Assembly: GCA_964611645.1 (NCBI GenBank)
Contig: CAZTAO010000026.1
Coordinates: forward strand, 1-57,084
Source: CAZTAO01 sp964611645
GTDB taxonomy: Bacteria > Armatimonadota > UBA5829
Direction: 5' to 3'
DNA: 57,084 nt
Translations under genes and position numbers: made by a program
Notes under the pieces: generated by a model
Databases searched by the model: none
The model's input: only the letters and a program-made list of their open reading frames with translations
What the model was told of the DNA's origin: nothing
Part shown: piece by piece, positions 8,487-16,793 of the stretch
Layout: each line of letters starts with the position of its first letter
Position numbering within the stretch: position 1 is the stretch's first letter

Positions 8487-9578
8487 TTGTTGGATTTCAA
8501 CGAGACTAGATGGAAGCAAGTTCAGGAGACCTGGGGGCTGTGGTGGAAGCAGGAACTGGGAAGGCCGGTTATCACTGCGACACTGCCGGGGCGCGACCCG
8601 GGAAGGCCTAAGCCGGACCTCCCGCTGCTGTCTTTCGCCACGTTCTATGATCTCAGCGTGCCCGCTGAAGACATAGTCGACAGGTGGGACTACGAACTCT
8701 CCAGCCGATACTACCTTGGCGACGCCTACCCAACGTGGTGGCCCAACCTCGGCGCTGGAACTCTGGCTGCATTTCTGGGGGCGGAGGTACACAACGGAAC
8801 CACTACGGAAACCACATGGTTCAAGCCAACGGAAGTCGAAGACATCTCGGAACTTTCCTTCAAGTACGATCCCGACAGCCCATGGACCTGCCGCGCGAGA
8901 GACCTGATGCAGAAGATGGTGGACAGGTGGGGCGACACTGTTCAGGTATCCATAGTAGACCTTGGTGAGGGGCTCGACGTGCTCTCTACGTTCCGCCCAA
9001 GCTCGCTGCTTCCGATGGACCTCTACGATCACCCTGAGGAGGTCAAGCGGCTTGTCTGGGAGCTTTACGAAGCTTTCTGGGCCTACTGGGACGACTTCCA
9101 GAGCGTCATCGGCAAGACTAACAAAGGATTCTCACACTGGCCTCCGCTATGGTCGCCGGACACCTATTTCATGTTCCAATGCGACTTCTGTTACATGATA
9201 GGGCCTGAGATGTTCGATGAGTTCGTGAAGCCCGAACTGGAGGCGTGTTTCGCCAGGACCGTGAACCCGTTCTATCACCTGGACGGGCCAGGCGAGCTGC
9301 CTCATCTGGATTCCTTGCTCAGTATACCGAACCTGAAGGGCGTGCAGTGGGTACCGGGAGACGGCAACCCGCCAATCACCGAATGGCCGGAGGTAATGCG
9401 CAAGATTACGGACGCCGGCAAGCTCATACAGTGGTGGGGTGATACCAGCACCCTCAAGATTCTCAAAGACCAGCTTGGCAAAATCGACCACCTTGCCCTC
9501 GGAGCCGTCAAGATGCCCGATTGGGGCCAGATGACAAGGGAAGAGATAGAAGAGATGATGCGCTTCGCCGAGGGGTAG
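8487..9578 (+). CDS. Uroporphyrinogen decarboxylase-fold protein, tryptophan-rich
   Basis: 363 residues resembling the divergent URO-D-like proteins of uncultured bacteria that group with methyltransferases. The TTG start has a strong GAAGGAG 7 bases upstream. The N-terminus is unusually rich in tryptophan (WKQVQETWGLWWKQELGRP). The C-terminal half keeps the barrel order: YHLDGPGELPHLDSLLSIPNLKGVQWVPGDGNPP, then WWGDTSTLKILKDQLGKIDHLALG. In this superfamily such a segment closes the active-site cleft. It is unlike the URO-D-fold protein at 1649-2692, so the two are probably not recent duplicates. It lies 39 bases before pepA on the same strand. The reaction is unknown. Confidence 0.65.
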   Translation: MLDFNETRWKQVQETWGLWWKQELGRPVITATLPGRDPGRPKPDLPLLSFATFYDLSVPAEDIVDRWDYELSSRYYLGDAYPTWWPNLGAGTLAAFLGAEVHNGTTTETTWFKPTEVEDISELSFKYDPDSPWTCRARDLMQKMVDRWGDTVQVSIVDLGEGLDVLSTFRPSSLLPMDLYDHPEEVKRLVWELYEAFWAYWDDFQSVIGKTNKGFSHWPPLWSPDTYFMFQCDFCYMIGPEMFDEFVKPELEACFARTVNPFYHLDGPGELPHLDSLLSIPNLKGVQWVPGDGNPPITEWPEVMRKITDAGKLIQWWGDTSTLKILKDQLGKIDHLALGAVKMPDWGQMTREEIEEMMRFAEG

Positions 9579-9617
9579 ACTGCCAAGTTGAAATAACACC
9601 AATGCCGGGAGGCTGAT

Positions 9618-11105
9618 ATGGAATTCACCGTTTCAAGGATTACCCAGGAACTGCCTAGCGCCGATGCGTTAGTGGTGGCTGTCTACAAAGATGCTCGAGA
9701 CCTTCGCGGCCAGGCGAAGAAGCTGGATGAGAAGTCCGGACACGCCATCAGCGAATACCTGAAGTGTGGAGTGTTCCAGGCGGATACCGGAACAGCCGCC
9801 CTCATTCCCCTACCCTCCGGCTCTCCCGGAAAGTGGGCGGTGATCGCAGGACTGGGAGAGATCAAAGACTCCAGCCGCTGCAACCTCGCGAAATCGGCGG
9901 GCGCGGCGATCCGGGAGTGCGTCCGAGCGAAGGCAGTCTGCGTCGCGTGGCTGGCCGACCACCTGATTGCGCATTCCGATTCCGATATGGGACACGCCCT
10001 CACCCTCGGCTCGATGCTCGGAGCTTATCGCTTCTCGGAGTTCAAGACCGAGAATCTGAAGCGGCAGGATGTTGAGTCGGTCAAGTGTCTTGTAAGCAAA
10101 GGCGTGGATACCAAGGAGTTCGCTGCGGGGATGAACAGGGCCCGAATCGTGGCTGAGGCTATTATCCTCACCAGAGACCTCGGCAACATGCCCTCCAACA
10201 TCTGCACGCCTACCTACGTCGCCCAGATCGCCGAGGACACGTGCAAGCAGTATGGGATAGAGTGCGAAGTGAGAGGCCGGGAATGGATCGAATCGCAAGG
10301 TTTGGGCCTCATAGCCGCAGTCTCCCGGGGAGCTACCGAGGAGCCGAAGTTCGTCCGGATGACCTACACCCACCCCGAAGCAACCAAGACCATTGCGCTT
10401 GCGGGCAAGGGCGTGACATTCGACTCCGGCGGGTACTCTCTGAAGATCCCCAGCGACAAGATGTATGGTATGAAGGACGACATGCACGGCTCTGCGGCGG
10501 TCATCGCCGCAATGCGGGCAGCCGCGCAGACAAAGGCGAGGATCAACATCATCGGCCTTCTGCCACTTACCGAGAATATGATCGGTCCCGCAGCCGTGCA
10601 TCCCGGAGACGTCTTCCGGTCGTTCACCGGCAAGAGCGTGGAGATAGCCAACACGGACGCCGAGGGCAGGCTGCTCTTGGCGGACACGGTAGCGTATGCT
10701 GAGTCACTGGGAGTCGACGCGATCATCGACCTGGCGACGCTCACCGGCGCATGTGTGATTGCGCTTGGCAAAGGTATGTCGGCAGTTTTCAGCACCGACA
10801 ACAAGCTCACTGACGCACTCAAGGCTGCCGGGGATGCAAGCTGCGACATGCTGTGGCCACTGCCCTTGCACGAGCAGTATATGGACTTCATCAAGAGCGA
10901 CGTCGCCGACATCAAGAACACTGGTGGCCATGTGGGCGGCGCCATTGTAGGCGCACTCTTCATCAAGAGCTTTGTGAAGTCCACCCCGTGGGCGCACATA
11001 GACCTCTCAGGGGCTACAGTCGAGACAGACTCCCCAATCTGCCCAATCGGCAGCACGGGAGCAGGCGCGGGAACTCTGGTTGAGTACATTCTCTCCTACG
11101 CGTAG
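9618..11105 (+). CDS. pepA: Leucyl aminopeptidase (M17)
   Basis: Cytosolic dizinc aminopeptidase that removes N-terminal residues during peptide turnover; a full-length 495 residues. The variable N-terminal macro-like domain is followed by the catalytic domain with GKGVTFDSGGYSLKIP, KDDMHGSAAV and NTDAEGRLLLADT, which carry the conserved Lys, Asp and Glu metal ligands and the catalytic Arg. The ATG at 9618 follows a GGAGGCTGAT ribosome-binding site. A cytidylate-kinase-like gene starts 28 bases downstream, so the two may share a transcript. Confidence 0.95.
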   Translation: MEFTVSRITQELPSADALVVAVYKDARDLRGQAKKLDEKSGHAISEYLKCGVFQADTGTAALIPLPSGSPGKWAVIAGLGEIKDSSRCNLAKSAGAAIRECVRAKAVCVAWLADHLIAHSDSDMGHALTLGSMLGAYRFSEFKTENLKRQDVESVKCLVSKGVDTKEFAAGMNRARIVAEAIILTRDLGNMPSNICTPTYVAQIAEDTCKQYGIECEVRGREWIESQGLGLIAAVSRGATEEPKFVRMTYTHPEATKTIALAGKGVTFDSGGYSLKIPSDKMYGMKDDMHGSAAVIAAMRAAAQTKARINIIGLLPLTENMIGPAAVHPGDVFRSFTGKSVEIANTDAEGRLLLADTVAYAESLGVDAIIDLATLTGACVIALGKGMSAVFSTDNKLTDALKAAGDASCDMLWPLPLHEQYMDFIKSDVADIKNTGGHVGGAIVGALFIKSFVKSTPWAHIDLSGATVETDSPICPIGSTGAGAGTLVEYILSYA

Positions 11106-11133
11106 AGAATAACTCTGAAAGCAGGTGACTGAT

Positions 11134-11826
11134 ATGCCGCACAACGTCGATGACCTGGTAAGCCAGCAGGTTCGCAGAGTCGAGCTTGCCAAAAAGAAAA
11201 CAGCAGAGGCTAAGTCCGGCCTGTGCAGTGTTGTGACCATTTCCAGAACAATGGGGTCCGGAGCGCGTATAGTGGCGCAGAAGGTGGCAGACGATCTTGG
11301 CTGGGCTTTCTGGGGGCGGGAGATTCTGGACGTGATGGCTACCAACGCGGACGTATCACGCGAGGTGGTCGAGGCGCTGGACGAGAAAAGCGTCTCAGAG
11401 ATCGAACTGCTGGCGCGTGAGATGCTGGGCGATCACCAAACGCCCACATTCTACTACCGCGCCCACCTGACCAAGGCAATCCGACAGGTCGCAAGGCTGG
11501 GCAACGCGGTGATTCTGGGACGCGGCGCAAGCCTGCTGTTGCCCGACGCTCTTCACGTTCGCATAGATGCCTCGGAGGCGCACAGAGCGCACAATATGAT
11601 GGTGTTCGAGGGCATGACGGAACACGACGCGCTGAAGAAGATTCGCGACTCGGACAAAGAGCGTGAACGCTTCCGCGTGAGAACATACGGAAAAGCGCTT
11701 GTCACCAGCGTCCACAATGACGTTACCATCTATATGGATCGACTCGACACTGTGGCGGCAGCGGAGATAGTAAAGTCAGCCTTGTGCGCTCGATGGGCGG
11801 CTCAGCAGAAGAAATCGAGCAACTGA
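11134..11826 (+). CDS. Cytidylate kinase-like family protein
   Basis: About 230 residues of the cytidylate kinase-like family (Cytidylate_kin2). The P-loop region reads VVTISRTMGSGARIVAQKVADDLGW, with the relaxed MGSGAR that this family uses in place of a classical GKST Walker A. GREILDVMA follows, then AVILGRGASLLLPDALHVRIDAS and a lid-like segment DSDKERERFRVRTYG. The ATG at 11134 is preferred over the GTG at 11125 because AGGTGACT lies just upstream. The family is abundant in anaerobes and environmental phyla, and its substrate is not established. It is convergent with mreB, 31 bases away. Confidence 0.75.
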   Translation: MPHNVDDLVSQQVRRVELAKKKTAEAKSGLCSVVTISRTMGSGARIVAQKVADDLGWAFWGREILDVMATNADVSREVVEALDEKSVSEIELLAREMLGDHQTPTFYYRAHLTKAIRQVARLGNAVILGRGASLLLPDALHVRIDASEAHRAHNMMVFEGMTEHDALKKIRDSDKERERFRVRTYGKALVTSVHNDVTIYMDRLDTVAAAEIVKSALCARWAAQQKKSSN

Positions 11827-11857
11827 TGGAAGAACACGGCGAAGCAGACAAGCCGGA

Positions 11858-12874
11858 CTAGTCGAAGCCGACTTCGATGAATCGATCACGGATCACGTCG
11901 AGCTGGTCAAGCGCCCTGCCGCAGCCCTTTGCAACGCATGACATCGGGTCATCGGCAACGAACACCGGAACCTGGGTCTCTTCAGACAGCCTCTCGCTCA
12001 GTCCTCTGAGCAGAGCAACGCCGCCCGTGAGGACTATCCCACGTTCGATTATGTCGGAGGCCAGTTCGGGAGGAGTTGACTCCAGGACGTTGCGCACCCG
12101 GTCAACGATCTGACCGACTGTGGGAGCAAGAGCGTCTCGCACCTCGATGGAGTCGATGACGATGGTCTTCGGCAGGCCCGCAACCAGGTCCCTGCCTTTC
12201 ACGTGAAGCTCGAGTTCGTCATGCAGCGGGAAAGCGCTGCCAATTTTGAGCTTGATGGCTTCGGCGGTGCGGTCTCCGATCATGAGGTTGTACTTGGACT
12301 TCACATAGTTCTTGATATTCTCGTCCATCTTGCCGCCACCAACCCGCACGGAGCGCGACAAGACTATACCGTTCAGCGACAAGACCGCAATATCGGTAGT
12401 CCCACCACCGATATCCACCACCATATTGCCGCCCGGCTCCGAGATAGGCAGACCGGCGCCAAGCGCCGCAGCGTAGGGTTCCTCGATGGGATATGCCTGG
12501 CCAGCGCCTGCGCTTCGTGCAGCCTGGACTACCGCGCGCTTCTCTACGGGTGTTACCTGCGAAGGTACAGCTATGACTACAACCGGCTTCAAGAATCGCT
12601 TGCTACCGGTGACTTTCTGAATGAGATATTGAAGCATACGGAGGGTAATGCTGTAGTCCGCGATGACGCCATCGAGCATCGGCCGAACAGCGGTTATGTT
12701 GCCCGGAGTTCGCCCGATCATGTCGCGCGCATCCGATCCCACCGCCACCAAGCCGCCGCTGCTGGTTACCGCAACAACGGAAGGTTCCGAGAGGACTATG
12801 CCTTTGCCCTTTACGTAGACCAGTATGTTAGCGGTTCCGAGGTCAATCCCCAGCTCCGGAACCCAGTTAAACAA
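11858..12874 (-). CDS. mreB: Rod-shape actin homologue MreB/Mbl
   Basis: Bacterial actin that polymerises on the membrane and guides elongation-mode peptidoglycan synthesis; 338 residues, as usual. The actin-fold signatures are present: phosphate 1 loop LGIDLGTANILVYVKGKG, DGVIADY, the connect-1 stretch EEPYAAALGAGLPI, phosphate 2 loop VVDIGGGTTDIAV, and the adenosine loop GIVLTGGVALLRGL. An amphipathic start (MFNWVP) could serve as membrane anchor. It overlaps murA by 8 bases, so both are read from the promoter near 14256-14284. The neighbours mreC, mreD and rodA are absent. MreB and Mbl cannot be told apart from sequence alone. Confidence 0.92.
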   Translation of the reverse strand: MFNWVPELGIDLGTANILVYVKGKGIVLSEPSVVAVTSSGGLVAVGSDARDMIGRTPGNITAVRPMLDGVIADYSITLRMLQYLIQKVTGSKRFLKPVVVIAVPSQVTPVEKRAVVQAARSAGAGQAYPIEEPYAAALGAGLPISEPGGNMVVDIGGGTTDIAVLSLNGIVLSRSVRVGGGKMDENIKNYVKSKYNLMIGDRTAEAIKLKIGSAFPLHDELELHVKGRDLVAGLPKTIVIDSIEVRDALAPTVGQIVDRVRNVLESTPPELASDIIERGIVLTGGVALLRGLSERLSEETQVPVFVADDPMSCVAKGCGRALDQLDVIRDRFIEVGFD

Positions 12875-14156
12875 GAATAGACTCCTTTTCCTGCTCCATT
12901 TCGGAGTTCACAACAGTCACATCGGCTCCCAGACCCCGAAACTTCTCGGACACATTCTCATAGCCGCGAGTGATGTGTTCCACACCGGCTATCTCACTTT
13001 CGCCCTCGGCAGCCAGAGCGGCGCATACAAGCGCAGCCCCTGCCCGAAGATCGGTAGCCGTGGTCTGAGCGCCCGTCAGCTTGTCCACGCCATTGATGAT
13101 CGCGGTTCGCCCTTCGAGCTTAATATCGGCGCCCATTCGGACCAGTTCACTGACATATCTGAAGCGCCGCTCGTATACGTTCTCTCGTATCACGGAAGTC
13201 CCATCGGCCACGGCCAGAAGCGCTGCAAACGGCTGCTGGAGGTCCGTCGGGAATCCCGGGTGCGGCATTGTTACAATATCGGTGGCCATTGGCCTGGCGT
13301 TGCAGCGGACCCGCATCGCGGTGTCTCGCATATCAACCAGAACGCCCATCTCTCTCAGCTTCAGGACGAACGGTTCGGCATCCTCCGTGCGGGTGCCCTC
13401 TATCCAAACGTCGCCCATGGTGATCGCGGCTGCAACCGCAAACGACCCGGCTTCTATTCTGTCAAAGGCAATGTGGTGCCGCGCGCCGGTGAGTTCTCCG
13501 ACGCCCTCAACATGGACCGTCGTTGTTCCAGCTCCGGAGACCTTCGCGCCCATCTTCTCCAGGAATGCCGCGAGCTCGATAACTTCAGGCTCCCCGGCTG
13601 CGTTGTATATGGTGGTAACTCCGTCCGCCAGAGAAGCGGCGGTGATGAGGTGCTGTGTCGCGCCGGCGCTTGGGAAGTTCAGGTAGACCTCGGTGCCGAC
13701 CAGTCTGTCTACTTCGGCTTCCACGAAACCGTGCTCGATAGTCACGTGAGCGCCAAAAGCCCGAATGCCCTTGACGTGGAAATCCACTGGCCGAGACCCG
13801 ATGTCACAACCGCCCGGCAAAGCTACCTTGGCCCTGCCGCAGCGAGCCAATACGGGGCCCAGCACGGAGAATGAGGCCCGCATCTTACGAACCAGCTCGT
13901 AGGGGGCCTCGGTGGCTTTGATCTCAGTGGCGTCTATGAGGACTTCCCCACCCCCGCGGGCTTCGCACTTCACGCCCAACGCGCGAAGCATGTCCATCAT
14001 AGTAAGAACGTCCCCGATCATGGGAACATTCGTTAAAATGGTCTCACCCTTACCAAGCAGGGCGGCGGCCATGATAGCAAGAGTGCCGTTTTTGCTGCCA
14101 CTGCACACAACAGTGCCTTGCAGCCGATTACCCGATCTGACCAAGAGCTTGCTCAA
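12867..14156 (-). CDS. murA: UDP-N-acetylglucosamine 1-carboxyvinyltransferase
   Basis: Catalyses the first committed step of peptidoglycan synthesis, transfer of enolpyruvate from PEP to UDP-GlcNAc; 429 residues, the usual size. The catalytic Lys-Asn is in SGSKNGTLAI near residue 20. The cysteine loop is LPGGCDIGSRPVDFH, so the fosfomycin-target Cys is present and the enzyme is predicted fosfomycin-sensitive. The start is a TTG (14154-14156) after a GGGGGTG ribosome-binding site. It is the promoter-proximal gene of a murA-mreB operon, coupling precursor supply to the elongation machinery. Confidence 0.95.
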   Translation of the reverse strand: MSKLLVRSGNRLQGTVVCSGSKNGTLAIMAAALLGKGETILTNVPMIGDVLTMMDMLRALGVKCEARGGGEVLIDATEIKATEAPYELVRKMRASFSVLGPVLARCGRAKVALPGGCDIGSRPVDFHVKGIRAFGAHVTIEHGFVEAEVDRLVGTEVYLNFPSAGATQHLITAASLADGVTTIYNAAGEPEVIELAAFLEKMGAKVSGAGTTTVHVEGVGELTGARHHIAFDRIEAGSFAVAAAITMGDVWIEGTRTEDAEPFVLKLREMGVLVDMRDTAMRVRCNARPMATDIVTMPHPGFPTDLQQPFAALLAVADGTSVIRENVYERRFRYVSELVRMGADIKLEGRTAIINGVDKLTGAQTTATDLRAGAALVCAALAAEGESEIAGVEHITRGYENVSEKFRGLGADVTVVNSEMEQEKESILV

Positions 14157-14255
14157 ACAAGCACCCCCGAGTCCGGAATGTTGGTGGTAAGCCTCTTGTT
14201 AACTGTCACGCCCAGCGTAATTCACCCTCTCAAACTTGCCTGTAGGCCTTCTGTA

Positions 14256-14284
14256 AGTATACTAGTCGGCCATGCCCATGTCAA
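14256..14284 (-). promoter_or_regulatory. Consensus sigma-70 promoter of the murA-mreB operon
   Basis: On the minus strand, TTGACA (14284-14279) and TATACT (14261-14256) are separated by exactly 17 bases, leaving a leader of about 93 bases before the murA TTG. The 373-base gap from 14157 to 14529 also holds a plus-strand TATAAT at 14467-14472 (no good -35) that may serve the BON-like gene. I see nothing else in it. Confidence 0.75.
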
Positions 14285-14529
14285 GCTGGAGCCACGCTGG
14301 AACGCCGCCGAAAACAGGCTCGTCCTATATACATAACGCTGGAAACAGAAATAGGTTTACAGCATTGGTGGCAACTATTGTATGTCAGGAAGGTATTCTG
14401 GGACTTGATGGCCAAATAGTAAATGTGTGGGCCGAAGTAAGGCGCCACTGTCGAGCCGATTGCGGGTATAATATACTAGATGACCAGCCAGCCAATCCGA
14501 AGTAGGCGTAGCCTCGAGGGGTGTTTGCA

Positions 14530-14823
14530 GTGTCTATCAATGACTCGATGATGGTGCGTTCCGTGATGAGGGACATAGCAAGGCAGCCTGTTGACTCAAG
14601 CCGCCTCAATGTGAACGCGTCCAATGGTGTTGTCAGGCTCTCGGGTATGCTGACAGTCTTGAGAGGTCAGTCCTTTGATGTCGACCTAGAGGAAAGGCTG
14701 CATATCCTGATCAGGGTAATCAAGCAGCGGCCTGGAGTTCGAGACGTGGTTGCTGACGTTGAGCTTGGAAACAAACGAAGTATCTGGGACGACACCAGCA
14801 AGAAGAAACGCAAACGATATTAG
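14530..14823 (+). CDS. Small BON-like domain protein
   Basis: About 97 residues. The core RLNVNASNGVVRLSGMLTVLRGQSFDVDLEERLHILIRVIKQRPGVRDVVADVEL follows the BON domain pattern: strand, NGVV-L-G turn, helix, and a GV-DV-strand ending. BON domains bind membranes or small ligands. There is no signal peptide, and the tail is strongly basic (KKKRKRY). GTG at 14530 is chosen because GAGGGG lies about 8 bases upstream; GTG at 14521 is the alternative. It is monocistronic between the murA promoter and the aldolase operon promoter. The fold call is moderately sure; the function is unknown. Confidence 0.6.
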   Translation: MSINDSMMVRSVMRDIARQPVDSSRLNVNASNGVVRLSGMLTVLRGQSFDVDLEERLHILIRVIKQRPGVRDVVADVELGNKRSIWDDTSKKKRKRY

Positions 14824-14895
14824 CCGCTTGGCAATCTCCCCCGAGTTGTCTGTAACCGATTTCCCTTCGGGCATGCAATTGTGCCTGCAATCAAG

Positions 14896-14924
14896 TGGAC
14901 TTACAGCCAGCGTTGCTCTATAAT
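14896..14924 (+). promoter_or_regulatory. Candidate promoter of the aldolase operon
   Basis: TGGACT at 14896-14901 and TATAAT at 14919-14924 are 17 bases apart. Transcription would start near 14931, immediately before the hairpin at 14940-14958. Confidence 0.55.
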
Positions 14925-14939
14925 GGGTTCCAGTGAATC

Positions 14940-14967
14940 GGGCGCGGAAGTCGCGCCCGCTTTCCTT
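14940..14967 (+). terminator. Hairpin with T-rich tail in the aldolase operon leader
   Basis: GGGCGCG (14940-14946) and CGCGCCC (14952-14958) form a perfect 7-bp GC stem around GAAGT, followed by GCTTTCCTTT. It lies between the promoter and the ATG at 15002, where an attenuator would be. A second small hairpin (GTGGG-CAA-CCAC, about 14970) follows. No leader peptide or known riboswitch was recognised. Confidence 0.45.
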
Positions 14968-15001
14968 TGTGTGGGCAACCACCCCATATTGAGGTGTTCC
15001 A

Positions 15002-15778
15002 ATGAGTTCCGCATCCCGCAGCAACATCACGTACGGTAGTTGGGTACAGATAGGGCATCCCGCGATGGCTGAGCTAATGGCATCGCTGGGGTTCGACTGG
15101 GTAGCTATAGATTTTGAGCACGGGCCAGTTGACCTCGGGCAATCACTCAGCCTGATCCAGGCGATCAAAGGCCAGGGGGCCACTCCATTCGCCCGCCTCC
15201 CCTACAACGACCTCATCTGGATACGCAGAGCCCTCGACACAGGCTTCATGGGCCTTATCATCCCGATGGTGAATACAGCCGAAGAGGCGGCGAGCGCAGT
15301 CAGCATCGCGAAGTATCCACCGGTAGGCCAGAGAGGCATAGGATTCTGCCCAGCGAACATGTACGGTACACGCGTGAACGACATGATCGCAAACGCAAAC
15401 CGGGACATCAAGATCATTGCGCAGATCGAGACTGCGGCTTCTGTGGAGAACGTGCAGGCCATACTTGAGGTCGAGGGCGTGGACGGAGTGTTCATGGGGC
15501 CTTACGACCTTTCGGGTTCCTACGGGGTCCTCGGGCAGTTTGACCATCCTCTGATGAAATCGGCATACCAGAAGGTTCTGGCAGCGTGCGACAAGACCAG
15601 CAAACTCGCCGGGATCCACGTCGTCGCGCCGGACCTCGGGCAGGTTCAGGAGCGAGTCTCACAGGGGTTCAACTTCGTGGCGCTGAGCCTGGATGTTACA
15701 ATCCTCACCACATACGGCAAGGCACTCCTGGACGGCGCTCGCGATATTCAACTGGCAGTATCCGGGGGCGAGCAGTAA
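15002..15778 (+). CDS. HpcH/HpaI-family class II aldolase
   Basis: A 258-residue divalent-metal aldolase of the family that cleaves 2-keto-3-deoxy acids to pyruvate or related ketoacids plus an aldehyde (HpcH, 2-keto-3-deoxy-L-rhamnonate aldolase YfaU, GarL). Visible signatures: GFDWVAIDFEHGP with the catalytic His, PFARLPYND with the substrate Arg, IIAQIETAASVENV with the metal Glu, and GVFMGPYDLSGSYG with the metal Asp. ATG 15002 follows GAGGTG at good spacing. The stop overlaps the next start (TAATG), so it is coupled to the dehydrogenase. It probably acts on a sugar-acid-derived ketoacid; the exact substrate cannot be read. Confidence 0.88.
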   Translation: MSSASRSNITYGSWVQIGHPAMAELMASLGFDWVAIDFEHGPVDLGQSLSLIQAIKGQGATPFARLPYNDLIWIRRALDTGFMGLIIPMVNTAEEAASAVSIAKYPPVGQRGIGFCPANMYGTRVNDMIANANRDIKIIAQIETAASVENVQAILEVEGVDGVFMGPYDLSGSYGVLGQFDHPLMKSAYQKVLAACDKTSKLAGIHVVAPDLGQVQERVSQGFNFVALSLDVTILTTYGKALLDGARDIQLAVSGGEQ

Positions 15779-16776
15779 TGAGTCGCGCCACAATTCTGAT
15801 AACGGAGACCGAATACGCCAAAGGCCGCGAGACTTTCGAGGCAGCATGCGATGACAATGTGCTCTTCGCTTCCGCGCCTGACGATGAACAGCCCCTGGCA
15901 GTGAAAGTCGAAAAGACAGGCGCAGTCGGCGTTGTTCTCGGGGTCCAGAAGTACTCCGGCATTCTATATGACAAGCTCCCCAAGAAAGGCTTTGTTGCCA
16001 GGTTCGGCGTGGGCCACGACGGCGTTGATAAGGCCCGATGTAAGGCGAAAGGGATTCTGGTTACGAACACTCCGGGGGTTCTGGATGTGTCGGTCGCGGA
16101 GAACGCGGTGTCGCTCATGTGTGCACTTGCCAGAAGCGCACCTGCGCACACGGCCTCTGTGAAGAGCGGCGAGTGGGAACCATACCGAGGTGTGGAGCTT
16201 CGGGGGAAAACGCTGTCAGTAATCGGGTTCGGAAGAGTCGGGAGAGAAGTCGCCTCCATCGCGGCATACGGGTTCAAGATGAACATAGTTGCGTGTGACA
16301 TCGCCGCCACCGCAGAGCAGATCCAGTTCGCTGAGGCGTTGGGCGAACAGGCAGGGGTATCGACCAGGTTCACGAGCTCAATCGAGGACGCGCTATCATC
16401 CGGCAGGTTTGTCAGCCTCCACGTCCCGCTGCTCCCACAGACCCGCAACCTTATCGATGCGGCAAGACTGGCGTGTATGGCAAGTGATTCATATTTGATC
16501 AACACCGCCCGGGGCGGAGTTGTCGATGAGAACGCGCTCTACGATGCGCTCGCGGCAAACAAGCTGGCCGGCGCGGCGGTGGACGTGTTCGCAAATGAGC
16601 CGTATGTCCCGGTGAGCGCTGACAAAGACCTGCGAACGCTGCCAGGTATCGTCCTGATACCACACGTGTCCAGCAACACCGATGCTTCCAACCGCCGGAT
16701 GGCGGAAGCGTGCGTGGCCAATGCGAAGGCATTCCTCGCGGGCAGGCACTCGGATATGACTACAGTCCAAACATAA
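15778..16776 (+). CDS. D-isomer-specific 2-hydroxyacid dehydrogenase
   Basis: 332 residues of the family containing phosphoglycerate, glyoxylate and D-lactate dehydrogenases, which reversibly reduce 2-ketoacids with NAD(P)H. The nucleotide site is VIGFGRVGREVA. The catalytic Arg is in NTARGGVVDENAL, the Glu in VDVFANEP and the His in IPHVSSNT, so the enzyme looks active. The substrate domain has RFGVGHDGVDKARCKAKGI. ATG 15778 overlaps the aldolase stop codon by one base, which sets the start. It sits next to a ketoacid aldolase and may act on the same carbon skeleton. It lacks the ACT domain of classical SerA. Confidence 0.87.
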   Translation: MSRATILITETEYAKGRETFEAACDDNVLFASAPDDEQPLAVKVEKTGAVGVVLGVQKYSGILYDKLPKKGFVARFGVGHDGVDKARCKAKGILVTNTPGVLDVSVAENAVSLMCALARSAPAHTASVKSGEWEPYRGVELRGKTLSVIGFGRVGREVASIAAYGFKMNIVACDIAATAEQIQFAEALGEQAGVSTRFTSSIEDALSSGRFVSLHVPLLPQTRNLIDAARLACMASDSYLINTARGGVVDENALYDALAANKLAGAAVDVFANEPYVPVSADKDLRTLPGIVLIPHVSSNTDASNRRMAEACVANAKAFLAGRHSDMTTVQT

Positions 16777-16793
16777 CGCGGAGGGCAACAGCA

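Noticed and set aside
12825..13874. 349-codon plus-strand frame opposite murA
   Set aside because: murA is certain on the minus strand; the antisense translation shows no fold and no ribosome-binding site.
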